Part shown: piece after piece, positions 17,175 through 25,053 of the stretch | How positions within the stretch are numbered: position 1 is the stretch's first letter | Layout of the letters: every line of letters begins with the position of its first letter | Origin: Nocardia sienata NBRC 100364 | GTDB lineage: Bacteria; Actinomycetota; Actinomycetes; Mycobacteriales; Mycobacteriaceae | NCBI RefSeq assembly: GCF_001613205.1 | Contig: NZ_BDBX01000019.1 | Span: 62,001-126,000, forward strand | Direction: 5' to 3' | Length of the DNA stretch: 64,000 bases | Made by a program: the position numbers and the translations under genes | Notes under the pieces: generated by a model | What the model saw: only the letters and a program-made list of their open reading frames with translations | Databases searched by the model: none | Told to the model about the DNA's origin: nothing

Positions 17175-17188
17175 CATTTGGAGGTGTT

Positions 17189-17956
17189 ATGGCTCTTCCC
17201 GTGGTTCTGGTGCACGGCATCCGGCTCAGTGGCCGCTGCTGGGTTGCCGTCGAGGCCGATATCGGCACCGAGCGATCCGTGGTGACCCCCGACCTTCCCG
17301 GGCACGGTGCACGTCGCGGCGAACGTTTCACCATGCCCGCGGCGATCGACACCGTCCGCGCGGCAATCGACAGCGTCGGCGGCCGGGCCCTGGTCGTCGG
17401 GCATTCGCTGGGCGGCTACGTCGCCATCGCGGCGGCCGCCGAACTCGGCGACCGCGTGGCCGGTCTGGTGGTCGCCGGGTCGACGCGTATTCCGAACGCC
17501 GCCCTGACGATTCCCTTCCGGATCGCTCATCTGCTCCTGTCGGCCCAGCGCGACGGAGGCGAGCGGCTCAGCCGCCGCCTCTTCGACGCCGTCCTCCCCG
17601 CGCAGGTCGCCGCTGCTGTGGCGGCGGGCGGTATCGCCACCGAAGTTATTCCCGATATCGCCAGGGCCACTGCAACTTTCGATCCGCTCGGCGAACTCCG
17701 TCGATACGCCGGCCCCGTCTGGCTGATCAACGGGAGCCGCGACCATTTCCGCGGTCACGAGCAGCGTTTCGCCGCGGCCGTGCCCCGGACGAGGCTGCTC
17801 GTGGTGCCCGGGGCCGGGCATTACCTGCCCCTGGCCGAACCGCAACGCTTCGCCCGCCTGATCCGCGATATCGCCGACGGTCGCGATCTCCGCGAGTCTT
17901 CGCACGGCCGCGGTGTCGACGGGGTGCGGGCCCTTGCCCCGCCCGCTTCTCCGTGA
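17189..17956 (+). CDS. Alpha/beta hydrolase
   Basis: A 255-residue alpha/beta-hydrolase-fold protein: LPVVLVHGIRLSGRCW (oxyanion loop HG), nucleophile elbow GHSLGGYV, and histidine in VPGAGHYLPLAEP near the end; the acid is probably the Asp in NGSRDHF. Could be an esterase, lactonase or haloperoxidase-like enzyme. The ATG at 17189 has GGAGG five bases upstream; an in-frame ATG at 17105 would read through the operators and is rejected. Divergent from, and probably repressed by, the TetR protein. Confidence 0.88.
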   Translation: MALPVVLVHGIRLSGRCWVAVEADIGTERSVVTPDLPGHGARRGERFTMPAAIDTVRAAIDSVGGRALVVGHSLGGYVAIAAAAELGDRVAGLVVAGSTRIPNAALTIPFRIAHLLLSAQRDGGERLSRRLFDAVLPAQVAAAVAAGGIATEVIPDIARATATFDPLGELRRYAGPVWLINGSRDHFRGHEQRFAAAVPRTRLLVVPGAGHYLPLAEPQRFARLIRDIADGRDLRESSHGRGVDGVRALAPPASP

Positions 17957-18083
17957 CGTGATGATCGACCGGTCGGCCGAAATCGCTGTGGCACAAGTGT
18001 TTACAAAGGTCCATATGCGGCGGTGTGTCCCGAGGTGGTTAACTCGTTGCGGCGGACAGCGGCGCCGGAGCGAGGAGTAGATC

Positions 18084-18917
18084 GTGGCAGACCACAAGGG
18101 TTCGACGGACCTTCGGCAGGACCGGGCACACAGCGCCCGCATCTACGACTACTTCCTGGGCGGCAAGGACAACTATCCCGCCGACCGGGAAGCCGCGGCG
18201 AAGATCGAGCAGGCCATCCCGTCGGTGCGCGGCGTGGCGCGGGACAACCGCGCGTTCATGGTGCGCGCCGTGCGTCACCTCAGTGAGCTGGGGATCCGCC
18301 AGTTTCTCGATATCGGCACCGGAATCCCCACCGAACCGAACCTGCACCAGGTGGCGCAGGAGAGGACACCCGACGCCCGGGTGGTCTACGTGGACAACGA
18401 TCCGATCGTGCTCGCCCACGCGCGGGCCCTGCTGGTCGGAACACCCGACGGTGTAACCCAGTACGTGCAATCCGATCTGACCGCCCCCGACCGGATCCTG
18501 TCCGCGGCCGCGGTGCGGGAAACCTTGGATTTCGACCGACCGGTGGCCTTGAGCCTCATCGCCCTGTGCCATTTCGTTCCCGGCGACCGCATCTACGACA
18601 TCGTCGATACCCTCCTCGCGCCGCTGCCGTCCGGTTCGTACCTGGTGATGACCCATCTGACCACCGATTTCGCCCCCGCCATGGTCGAGGGCACCGTGCA
18701 GGCATACCGGCAGAGCGGGATCGAGATGGAGGCCCGCGACTACGCCGGAGTCTCGCGCTTCTTCCGTGACCTGGAGTTGCTGGAGCCCGGCATCGTCGCG
18801 ATCGAGAACTGGTATCCCGAAGGGGCGCAGTCGCCGGCGGCCGAGGTCACCGAGCTGCCGACCGGTGCCCCCCGCCCCCCGGCCGCCGGCTACGCGGCCG
18901 TAGGCCGCAAGAAATAA
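18084..18917 (+). CDS. SAM-dependent methyltransferase (DUF574/Methyltransf_19 family)
   Basis: A 277-residue member of a methyltransferase family expanded in actinobacteria. Diagnostic are the start SARIYDYFLGGKDNYPADRE, the SAM-binding FLDIGTGIPTEPNLHQVAQ, the acidic VVYVDNDPIVLAHARALL and the LVMTHLTTDF strand. Substrates of this family are mostly unknown; some members sit in natural product or developmental loci. GTG start with GCGAGGAGTAG upstream. Single gene. Confidence 0.9.
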   Translation: MADHKGSTDLRQDRAHSARIYDYFLGGKDNYPADREAAAKIEQAIPSVRGVARDNRAFMVRAVRHLSELGIRQFLDIGTGIPTEPNLHQVAQERTPDARVVYVDNDPIVLAHARALLVGTPDGVTQYVQSDLTAPDRILSAAAVRETLDFDRPVALSLIALCHFVPGDRIYDIVDTLLAPLPSGSYLVMTHLTTDFAPAMVEGTVQAYRQSGIEMEARDYAGVSRFFRDLELLEPGIVAIENWYPEGAQSPAAEVTELPTGAPRPPAAGYAAVGRKK

Positions 18918-19221
18918 CAGTCGTCGATTGCCCGCAGCGCCCCCGACCCCGTGGTCGCGGTGGCGCCGCGGCGCACGACAAGGGAGTCGCAGACCTCGCC
19001 GCCGACGCGGTGAACCGCCCGTCGGCCCGCTTCCTCCTACCCGCCGCATGCGTCCTACCGGTCGCTTTCCGCCATCAACCGTATTGAGGCCGTACTGCGA
19101 GATGGACACGAAACAGTGTCGAGACCGCCGCTGCCGCCCCCAGCGTGGAATCCTCGAAGATCGACATGCCGTGAGCACGTGACAGGCACCCGGAGCCACA
19201 CAGCGTTCGCTAGGAGGCGTG
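18918..19221. other. Intergenic stretch without recognisable content
   Basis: About 300 bases between the methyltransferase and the RDD gene. Frames here give arginine- and proline-rich translations typical of GC-rich noncoding sequence. I see no gene, repeat or clear hairpin. Confidence 0.5.
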
Positions 19222-19704
19222 ATGACCGCAGGTGGATTCGACCCCACATACAGCCCCACAGCAAGCCCCGCCGGCAGCATCAAACCCGCCGGCCTGGGCA
19301 AACGCGCGGTAGCCAGGTTCGTCGACTGGATCATCGCCGGCATCATCGGCGCCATCTTCTTCTGGCTCCTCGGCACGGTCTGGGACCTCCCCGACTGGGT
19401 CTCGGTCCTCCCCGGCGCCGGCTTCGGCTGGCTGTACTTCGTTCTCTTCGAAGTGTCCTCCGGCTCGACACCCGGCAAAAAACTCCTCAGCCTGCATGTC
19501 AATGGTTCGGGTACAGCACCGAAACCCAGCCTCAAGGACTCCGCGGTCCGCAACGCCTACATGCTGCTCAACCTGATCCCGTGGGTGGGCGGGTTGCTGT
19601 GGTTCGTCGCGGCGATCGCCATCGCGTTCACGATCAGCTCGAGTCCGACGAAGCAGGGTTGGCACGACAACGCGGCGGGTGGGACCCAGGTCATCGACAC
19701 ATAG
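19222..19704 (+). CDS. RDD family membrane protein
   Basis: A 160-residue RDD-domain protein with three membrane segments: RFVDWIIAGIIGAIFFWLLG, the stretch GFGWLYFVLFEVSSGSTPGKK and ILIPWVGGLLWFVAAIAIAF-like helix. The Arg-Asp pair that names the family is in ARFVDWII and the SGSTPGKKLL loop is typical. The ATG at 19222 follows AGGAGG by four to five bases; the GTG at 19219 is too close to it. RDD proteins are thought to be small transport or ion-exchange proteins; no partner is evident. Confidence 0.85.
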   Translation: MTAGGFDPTYSPTASPAGSIKPAGLGKRAVARFVDWIIAGIIGAIFFWLLGTVWDLPDWVSVLPGAGFGWLYFVLFEVSSGSTPGKKLLSLHVNGSGTAPKPSLKDSAVRNAYMLLNLIPWVGGLLWFVAAIAIAFTISSSPTKQGWHDNAAGGTQVIDT

Positions 19705-19725
19705 TTTTGGTAATTCCGACGGCCG

Positions 19726-19763
19726 CTTGTCGCTACCGCACCAACCGGTGCGGTAGCGATAAG
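19726..19763 (+). terminator. Terminator after the RDD gene
   Basis: A 17-bp stem (12 bp core CGCTACCGCACC/GGTGCGGTAGCG, loop AACC, extended by CTTGT/ATAAG with one G-T pair), 22 bases after the RDD stop. Confidence 0.8.
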
Positions 19764-19939
19764 CGTTGTCGCACCGGTGAACGAGTCACCGTCGTCTTCG
19801 CGCTCGCGTTCGTCTCCGCGCGTATGTTGATCATCTGAGATCGTGTCGCAGAGGAACTGACGTTTCCGCATTGTTCGGCGTACGGATGTTACTGCTGCGG
19901 ATCATCGCGGCGGATTCAGTCGCCATGTAGTCGTGGCAC

Positions 19940-20131
19940 TCAGATACTGGACGAGATCTCCCGTATGAACGCATCCCACTCGGCCGGGGCGAAGACGAGC
20001 ATGGGTCCAGCGGGGTTCTTCGAATCCCGGACACCGACCGCATCGGTCGCATGCGCGACCTCCACGCAATCTCCGCTCGGTTGGCTATAGCTACTCTTGA
20101 ACCAGCTAACGCCGGTTAGATCCCTGGTCAC
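19940..20131 (-). CDS. DUF397 domain protein
   Basis: A 63-residue DUF397 protein: GVSWFKSSYSQPSGDCVEVA, VGVRDSKNPAGPMLVFAPAEWDAFI is the whole domain. In actinobacteria such proteins are encoded next to DUF5753 helix-turn-helix regulators; in Streptomyces related pairs (WhiJ-type, Scr1/Scr2) act in development or as toxin-antitoxin-like units. The GTG start overlaps the stop of the upstream regulator gene (GTGA), so the two are coupled. Confidence 0.92.
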   Translation of the reverse strand: MTRDLTGVSWFKSSYSQPSGDCVEVAHATDAVGVRDSKNPAGPMLVFAPAEWDAFIREISSSI

Positions 20132-21021
20132 GCGCCAAACTCCTCTGCGATCTCCTGTATCAGGCGCCTACTGTCGTCGGCACTCAACGCTACCGCGTGA
20201 AGATCTGCCAAGGCTTGCCTGTGGCGTTCGATCGCGCTGTCTTCCTCCAAGAACAGCGCTCCCGTAAAGCCCTCCACGAACACGACCGGCGGTTCCGGGG
20301 CGCGAGCTGTACGCAGGGTTGGGAACTCGAAGAGGGTGAACGACTGGACGATCAATCCAGAGTGCCCGCCGACACCGAATGGAATCACCCGGATGGAAAC
20401 ATTCGGCATCCTTCCCAGATCGACGAGGTGCTGAGCCTGACCGGCCATCACATGGCGTCCCCCCACCTGGTGTCGCAATGCTGCTTCCGAAAGCAGTACA
20501 TCGATTGTGAACTGCTGATTCGCAACAAGTCTGCGTTGCCGCCTCTCCATCAGCTCGAGTCGCCGGTCGACGTCTACCGCCGGCATTTCGGGGTCGGCCG
20601 TCCGAACCAGCCACCGGCGATACTCGGCAGTCTGCACCAACCCGGGCAGGAGCGTCAGCTGGAATGCGGTCATCCGGGAGCACGCCTGCTCGAGGCTCAT
20701 GAAGTGGTCGAAGTGTGGGTTCACCACATCGGCGTAGGTGCGCCACCACCCACGCGACGGATCGCCCTTCGCCACCTTCACTTCTTGGACAAGGCCCAGA
20801 ACCTCATCCGTTACTTCGTCGTCGGCCCCATAGAACTCCAGTAGATCCCGGAACTGCGCGGTACTGATCCGAACCGGTTGCCCCTCTTCCAACCTCCCGA
20901 TCCCTTGCTTGGACACTTCGATCGCCAAGCCTGCGGCCAACTGACTCTTCTTGGATTGGACCCGCAGTTCCCGAAGTCGCCGCCCCAAAGCGCGCCGTGG
21001 AAGAGTCGAACCAATAGCCAT
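20128..21021 (-). CDS. Helix-turn-helix regulator with DUF5753 domain
   Basis: A 297-residue regulator: an N-terminal XRE-type helix-turn-helix (RRALGRRLRELRVQSKKSQL, SKQGIGRLEEGQPVRI) and the DUF5753 domain (HFDHFMSLEQACSRMTAFQL, LLPGLVQTAEYRRWL, the ETR-like ERRQRRL, then GLIVQSFTLFEFP). The ATG at 21021 is chosen by alignment with the family start; frames further upstream cross a likely promoter with repeats. It forms a transcription unit with the DUF397 gene. Presumed to bind and be antagonised by the small partner, by analogy with WhiJ-type pairs. Confidence 0.9.
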   Translation of the reverse strand: MAIGSTLPRRALGRRLRELRVQSKKSQLAAGLAIEVSKQGIGRLEEGQPVRISTAQFRDLLEFYGADDEVTDEVLGLVQEVKVAKGDPSRGWWRTYADVVNPHFDHFMSLEQACSRMTAFQLTLLPGLVQTAEYRRWLVRTADPEMPAVDVDRRLELMERRQRRLVANQQFTIDVLLSEAALRHQVGGRHVMAGQAQHLVDLGRMPNVSIRVIPFGVGGHSGLIVQSFTLFEFPTLRTARAPEPPVVFVEGFTGALFLEEDSAIERHRQALADLHAVALSADDSRRLIQEIAEEFGA

Positions 21022-21045
21022 GCCCACCCTCGCTATCTCATCGTG

Positions 21046-21088
21046 GTCCAGTACGGACCTATGTTTTCTGGACCTACCCATACTGGAC
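21046..21088. promoter_or_regulatory. Inverted repeat upstream of the DUF5753 regulator
   Basis: GTCCAGTA (21046-21053) and TACTGGAC (21081-21088) form a perfect inverted repeat 27 bases apart; GGACCT also occurs twice between them. It begins 25 bases upstream of the regulator start codon and may be its own operator. Confidence 0.4.
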
Positions 21089-21308
21089 GCCTGGTGACCT
21101 GGCCGGATGGTCCCGAATAGCCTTTTCAGCGACCAGCTTTCGGTGTCTACTGTATCCACCCGATGACCGCAAACTCGGATAAACCCCGAGCGCAAATACT
21201 TTCATTGCGCATATTCAGAAAGCTGCCGGAATCGCATTGCCGTGCCGGCATGAATTGCCATGCGCGGTCACCGGCCAAATCGCCATCTCCGAAAAAGGGA
21301 TAGAACAG

Positions 21309-21962
21309 ATGACGTTACGTCCGGTGAACGAAATACAGCACCCGCATCGACCCCGCGCGATCGGTTATCTTCGAACCGACCTCTCGCCCTATGAGGCCCG
21401 CGACATGGAAGCTATCCGTCGACTCGCCCGATGGCAGCGTCACACGCTGGTCTACGTAGTCCGACTCGGCCCCGACTCCGTCCCGGACGCCATCGGTCAC
21501 GTCCTCGAGATCGTTCGCGCGACCGGCACAACAACGCTGATCACTCCCGACCTCGCGCATCTCGAAAACCACCCCGGCCGAGTCTGCGAGACCTGCGACC
21601 TCATGACGGTGTGTCCGGGGCAGCTCTGGATGAAAATTGGTACGAATCCACATGACGTTCCCCACGAACCCGTCTGGTTGCCAGAGGTCTGGCACAGCGA
21701 GCCCGACACCCGGCTGCAAATCGCAGACGCGCACCACATCATGCAGACCCACCTGGATTGCACTCCCTTGGACTGCCCCCGTAAAGCCGCCGCTTTCGCC
21801 CTCCTGGTAGAGGCCGGCAAACTCGTCCCCGCCACCCGCAGCCCCCGCGCCGTCTCTCGCGGCCTCACCTATCCGCTGGTTGGGCCGCCCACCCCGAGCA
21901 CGTGCCCATCCCTCGCGATGCTGCAACGGCTACTGACTGTTCTCACGCGGGCGCGGCCATGA
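21309..21962 (+). CDS. Degenerate serine-recombinase-like hypothetical protein
   Basis: A 217-residue protein. The segment RAIGYLRTDLSPYEARDMEAIRRLARWQRHTL read in parts resembles the start of a serine recombinase (IGYxRvS...), with the conserved arginine kept but aspartate where the catalytic serine should be. Later parts contain CETCDLMTVC (possible metal or structural cysteines) and a conserved-looking end HLDCTPLDCPRKAAAFALL. If related to resolvases it cannot catalyse strand exchange. It is divergent from the DUF5753 regulator and overlaps the next small gene (ATGA). Recombinase origin is an inference. Confidence 0.55.
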   Translation: MTLRPVNEIQHPHRPRAIGYLRTDLSPYEARDMEAIRRLARWQRHTLVYVVRLGPDSVPDAIGHVLEIVRATGTTTLITPDLAHLENHPGRVCETCDLMTVCPGQLWMKIGTNPHDVPHEPVWLPEVWHSEPDTRLQIADAHHIMQTHLDCTPLDCPRKAAAFALLVEAGKLVPATRSPRAVSRGLTYPLVGPPTPSTCPSLAMLQRLLTVLTRARP

Positions 21963-22174
21963 ACACCCACGCAATCCAACAGGTCGGCGCCGATGTACAC
22001 CTCACAGTCTTCCTCGACGGCCTCCGCCTCGACTACCGAGCCCACCCCACCGCCGCGGAACGCTTCCTCCAGGAGTGGACCGCACACCACGGCGCCCACA
22101 CGGCTGCCGTCCTCTGTGAAGATCCGGCCGACCTCCCACGTCTCCCGTGTGAACGCCTCTACCTGGACCGCTGA
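21959..22174 (+). CDS. Small hypothetical protein
   Basis: A 71-residue product with an ATGA overlap to the recombinase-like gene, hence probably co-translated. The sequence (VHLTVFLDGLRLDYRAHPTA, FLQEWTAHHGAHTAAVLCED) looks like a small alpha/beta domain; no family is recognised. The overlap and base use support a real gene. Confidence 0.5.
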   Translation: MNTHAIQQVGADVHLTVFLDGLRLDYRAHPTAAERFLQEWTAHHGAHTAAVLCEDPADLPRLPCERLYLDR

Positions 22175-22306
22175 AGCCTCCACGCCCAACGCTGGTGACC
22201 TCCGGCCACCCTTCCCCTGTGTTGACCCGAGCAACCAAGGGCGAACCCGGGCGCGGCTCTCGCGTCCGTCGTGGCAGGGGGGCAAAGTGTTCAATTCGGC
22301 CGACGG

Positions 22307-23191
22307 CTACACCGAGTTTGCGAACTCCGCGTACCTCTCCGCCAATCTATCTCGCGAGGGCTTGTCGACGGACCTATGCGGAAGGGAAATCGCCCTGCCG
22401 TGCATCTCTTGTAGCCCGTGTTTCAACATCGGGCCGTCTTCTTCTTCGAGAAGATCTCGGTTGATTTCGACCTGATAGTTCGGAGTGATTCCCAGGTAGT
22501 TGCGATCGTAGGCTGCATGATGGATTTTGCAGAGACTCAGGCCGTTGCTGACTTCAGCGTTCCCATGCGGTTTCGCGTCAGAGATGATGTGTGCTGCGTC
22601 GAGAAGGGGACCGTGCTTCAGATTGCACACCGTGCACTGACCGCTGTATGCGTGCAGGACTCTCCCGCGGAACTCAGGCTGATGTAGCCGCTGCTTGGTG
22701 ATCCTCTCTGCGTACTTCTTCTCCAGCGGATGAAGATGGAGAGGGTCGTCCACGGAGAGCAGTGTTTCGTCGAGCGCGATGAGGAACCGTCTGTTCGCTG
22801 GATCGTCGGCCACCGCATAGACAGGGAAGATCGGTACAAACAGCCCCGGCTTGATCTTCCGAAGCAGAATGAACGGCAGTCGGAGTTCATAAGCTCGGCG
22901 AAGCTTCTTGTTGTCTCCGGCAGTGCTGCCCTCGCGGTACGCGTACGCAAACAGTGATTCGGTCACGTCCTCGTCCGCGTATCTACCCTGCGGGTCCGAC
23001 AGGATCGACAACGTCCCGTGCATGTCAGCGGGGTTCCGGATGCCGCGACTGTGGTCAATCAGTCGATGCACCTCTCCATCGACAGTGAACCTCGAAAGTT
23101 GCTCCCGAGTGACAACTCCGGTATCGCGGGCCATCTCCTCGAGGTGGTCGAAAATCGCCTGTCGCAGAATGGTTTCAGCACTGATGTCCAC
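22307..23191 (-). CDS. HNH endonuclease domain protein
   Basis: A 294-residue protein with an HNH nuclease at its C-terminus: CTVCNLKHGPLLDAAHI (zinc CxxC plus the metal/catalytic His of AHI), NGLSLCKIHHAAYDRNYLGI (Asn and final His), as in HNH_2-type restriction-like nucleases. The first 150 residues form an uncharacterised domain with LRLPFILLRKIKPGLFVPIF, which may recognise the target. No methyltransferase is nearby, so it may cut modified or foreign DNA or be solitary. GTG start. Lower GC than the flanks suggests acquisition. Confidence 0.85.
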   Translation of the reverse strand: MDISAETILRQAIFDHLEEMARDTGVVTREQLSRFTVDGEVHRLIDHSRGIRNPADMHGTLSILSDPQGRYADEDVTESLFAYAYREGSTAGDNKKLRRAYELRLPFILLRKIKPGLFVPIFPVYAVADDPANRRFLIALDETLLSVDDPLHLHPLEKKYAERITKQRLHQPEFRGRVLHAYSGQCTVCNLKHGPLLDAAHIISDAKPHGNAEVSNGLSLCKIHHAAYDRNYLGITPNYQVEINRDLLEEEDGPMLKHGLQEMHGRAISLPHRSVDKPSRDRLAERYAEFANSV

Positions 23192-23677
23192 CAGTGGATT
23201 CTGTCAGGCCCGATCGGCTCGTGCCCGACATCGACGCCAAAGGCTTTAGTAGACAACGAACCACGAGTCGGTCTGCGCACCGCGTGTGACTGTGGTTGGT
23301 CGGTCCCAGGGGCCCGATGGAGGCGGCGCGGCGACTATCGGGATGCTATGCCGGACGCGAACTGCCAACCGTTGGCGATGGAGGCGATGTCGTCCATCAG
23401 GAACTACTGGAGCTCGAGGGAACCGATCCAAGGGTCCCGCCGTCCAACCTTGTATCCAGTTCGGACCCCAGCGGGCCGACCGAGTCGGCCCGGTACACCG
23501 GCCGGCTGGACAGAAGGGGAGGACGCGCCATGTCGATTGATCGAGCCGCACACCAGGTGGGTGGCCGATGCGCCCGGAACGGTTTGCCTGCGGGAAGCAC
23601 CCGAACCGCCCGGCTATCCGACCTCCGTGCGAGGATGAACCAGGACGAGGGAGCCAGGGAGAGAGAGGGTTCGGCCC
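23192..23677. other. Intergenic stretch, no gene supported
   Basis: About 490 bases between the HNH gene start and the cold-shock-like gene. One forward frame from ATG 23317 is open for over 100 codons and partly protein-like, but it has no ribosome site and turns arginine-rich before running past the next gene start, so I do not call it. The promoter of the HNH gene must lie at its left end. Confidence 0.4.
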
Positions 23678-23893
23678 ATGGAACAGGCCACCGTGTACCG
23701 CTGGAACATCCGCAACGGGACCGGGGTGCTGTCGCGGCCCGATGGTTCACTGGCGTGGTTCCACATGTCCAGCGTCGCACAGTCCGATGTGCTGACTCTG
23801 CAGCAGGGCGACGTGGTCGACGCCGAGATCGAGAACGTACCCCAAGGGGAGTACGCCAGTCGCGCTGTATCAGTGCGACGCCACGCGCAGTAA
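23678..23893 (+). CDS. Divergent cold-shock domain protein
   Basis: A 71-residue protein with the shape of a cold-shock domain but altered RNA-binding motifs: GTGVLSR replaces KGFGFI and LAWFHMS replaces VFVHFS; the rest (LQQGDVVDAEIENVPQGEYA, SRAVSVRR) fits the last strands. Such divergent members occur across actinobacteria. A purine-rich run before the ATG can serve as ribosome site. It ends in TAA exactly where the next frame begins, so the two genes are probably one unit. Confidence 0.75.
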   Translation: MEQATVYRWNIRNGTGVLSRPDGSLAWFHMSSVAQSDVLTLQQGDVVDAEIENVPQGEYASRAVSVRRHAQ

Positions 23894-24345
23894 CTGTTGT
23901 TTCCTTTGTCGCGGCGATTGTCACGGCCCTGCTGGGATGGCCCGCGACTGCCGCGGCGCAGCCCGGCCATTACGATTTCCACCCCAACGACACTCGCTAC
24001 CGCTACGACGGTGAGCATGGTTCGTTCACCGGCGATGTGATCTATGCCAGCCAACACCCCGATGGCGGTAACCGGCTCATCTGGTCGCTGCGTCTGTCTC
24101 CCAAGGTGCAAAGCCTCATCCAAGGTCCGATGTCATGCGGTGCCTCGGTGCACGGCAAGTCCGGCTACCACGACTCTCATCCGTCGATCCCGGCTGACTA
24201 CTGGTGGCATTCGGTCGTGACAGGGCTGGCTCTGGATAAGACCTACACGTTGTACGCGAAGTGCGACTTCACGGCCACGAACGGGCACACCACCGCCCCT
24301 GGCAACGTCCAATTCACCGTCGAGTTCACCATGTACTCGGCCTGA
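23890..24345 (+). pseudogene. Secreted protein gene without a usable start codon
   Basis: The frame encodes a clear signal peptide (VVSFVAAIVTALLGWPATAAA then QPGHYDF) and about 125 mature residues with three cysteines, rich in aromatic and polar residues, no family recognised. There is no ATG, GTG or TTG at a suitable place: at 23890 there is GTA, overlapping the TAA stop of the cold-shock-like gene. GTG at this spot would have made the GTGA overlap common in this genome, so a G-to-A change may have destroyed the start, or an unusual start or a frameshift is used. The remaining frame is undamaged. Confidence 0.5.
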
Positions 24346-24372
24346 GCGCATCCAGGCCCACTGCTCTCGTGG

Positions 24373-25053
24373 TCAGTGGGCCTGGGGTTGGCCGAGCGAA
24401 CGTAGGTAGATGAGCGTTGCCTGGACTCGTCGATCACCGTCGAGTAGAGGAAGTTTCGCGAAGATGGCGCCGATGTGTTTGCGCACGGCGGCTTCCGAGA
24501 CGGTAAGGACCTCCGCTATGCCGGAATTCGTCTTGCCCTCCGCCACCAAGGCGAGCACTTCCCTTTCGCGAGCGGTGAGATCGGCCAGGGGAGTGCGGTG
24601 CCGGCTCGACTTGACGAGGGCTCGGACGACCTCTGGGTCGACGATCGTTTCGCCCGCGGCGACCCGGGAGACGGTGTCGAGGAACTGCCGGACGTGTCCG
24701 ACGCGCTCTTTCAGGAGGTACCCCACACCGGCAGTCGAATCGTCGCCGAGTAGGTCGTCGAGATAGGCGACTGAAACGTACTGTGACAGAACCACTATCG
24801 GTAGGCGTGGATCGCGACGGCGTAGTTCGGCGGCGGCGCGGAGGCCGTCGTCGGTGCCCTGTGGTGGCATCCGTACGTCGGTGATCACCAGGTCCGGCGT
24901 GTATGCCGCATACGCATGGAGGAGACCCGGTGCGTCGCCGACTGCCGCGCTCACCTCGTGCCCGGCCGAGGTGAGCACACTCTCCAGCCCGGCGCGTAGC
25001 AGCGGGCTGTCCTCGGCCAGCACGATCCGTAGTCGAGAGGGTGGGGCTGTCAC
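24373..25053 (-). CDS. LuxR-family response regulator (NarL type)
   Basis: A 226-residue two-component regulator: receiver domain with acidic pocket ED near the start, phospho-acceptor Asp in DLVITDVRMPP, and Lys in YLLKERVG; then a LuxR helix-turn-helix (LTAREREVLALVAEGKTNSG, VSEAAVRKHIGAIFAKL). GTG start overlapping the kinase stop (GTGA at 25050-25053). Encoded last in a CPBP protease-kinase-regulator operon, so it probably controls that operon or membrane-stress genes. Confidence 0.93.
   Translation of the reverse strand: MTAPPSRLRIVLAEDSPLLRAGLESVLTSAGHEVSAAVGDAPGLLHAYAAYTPDLVITDVRMPPQGTDDGLRAAAELRRRDPRLPIVVLSQYVSVAYLDDLLGDDSTAGVGYLLKERVGHVRQFLDTVSRVAAGETIVDPEVVRALVKSSRHRTPLADLTAREREVLALVAEGKTNSGIAEVLTVSEAAVRKHIGAIFAKLPLLDGDRRVQATLIYLRSLGQPQAH

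Noticed and set aside
21309..21962. Active site-specific recombinase
   Set aside because: The position of the catalytic serine is Asp and no attachment sites or mobile genes surround it.
23317..23677. Possible gene upstream of the cold-shock-like protein
   Set aside because: No ribosome site, no family, and the frame turns into Arg-rich sequence running through the next gene.
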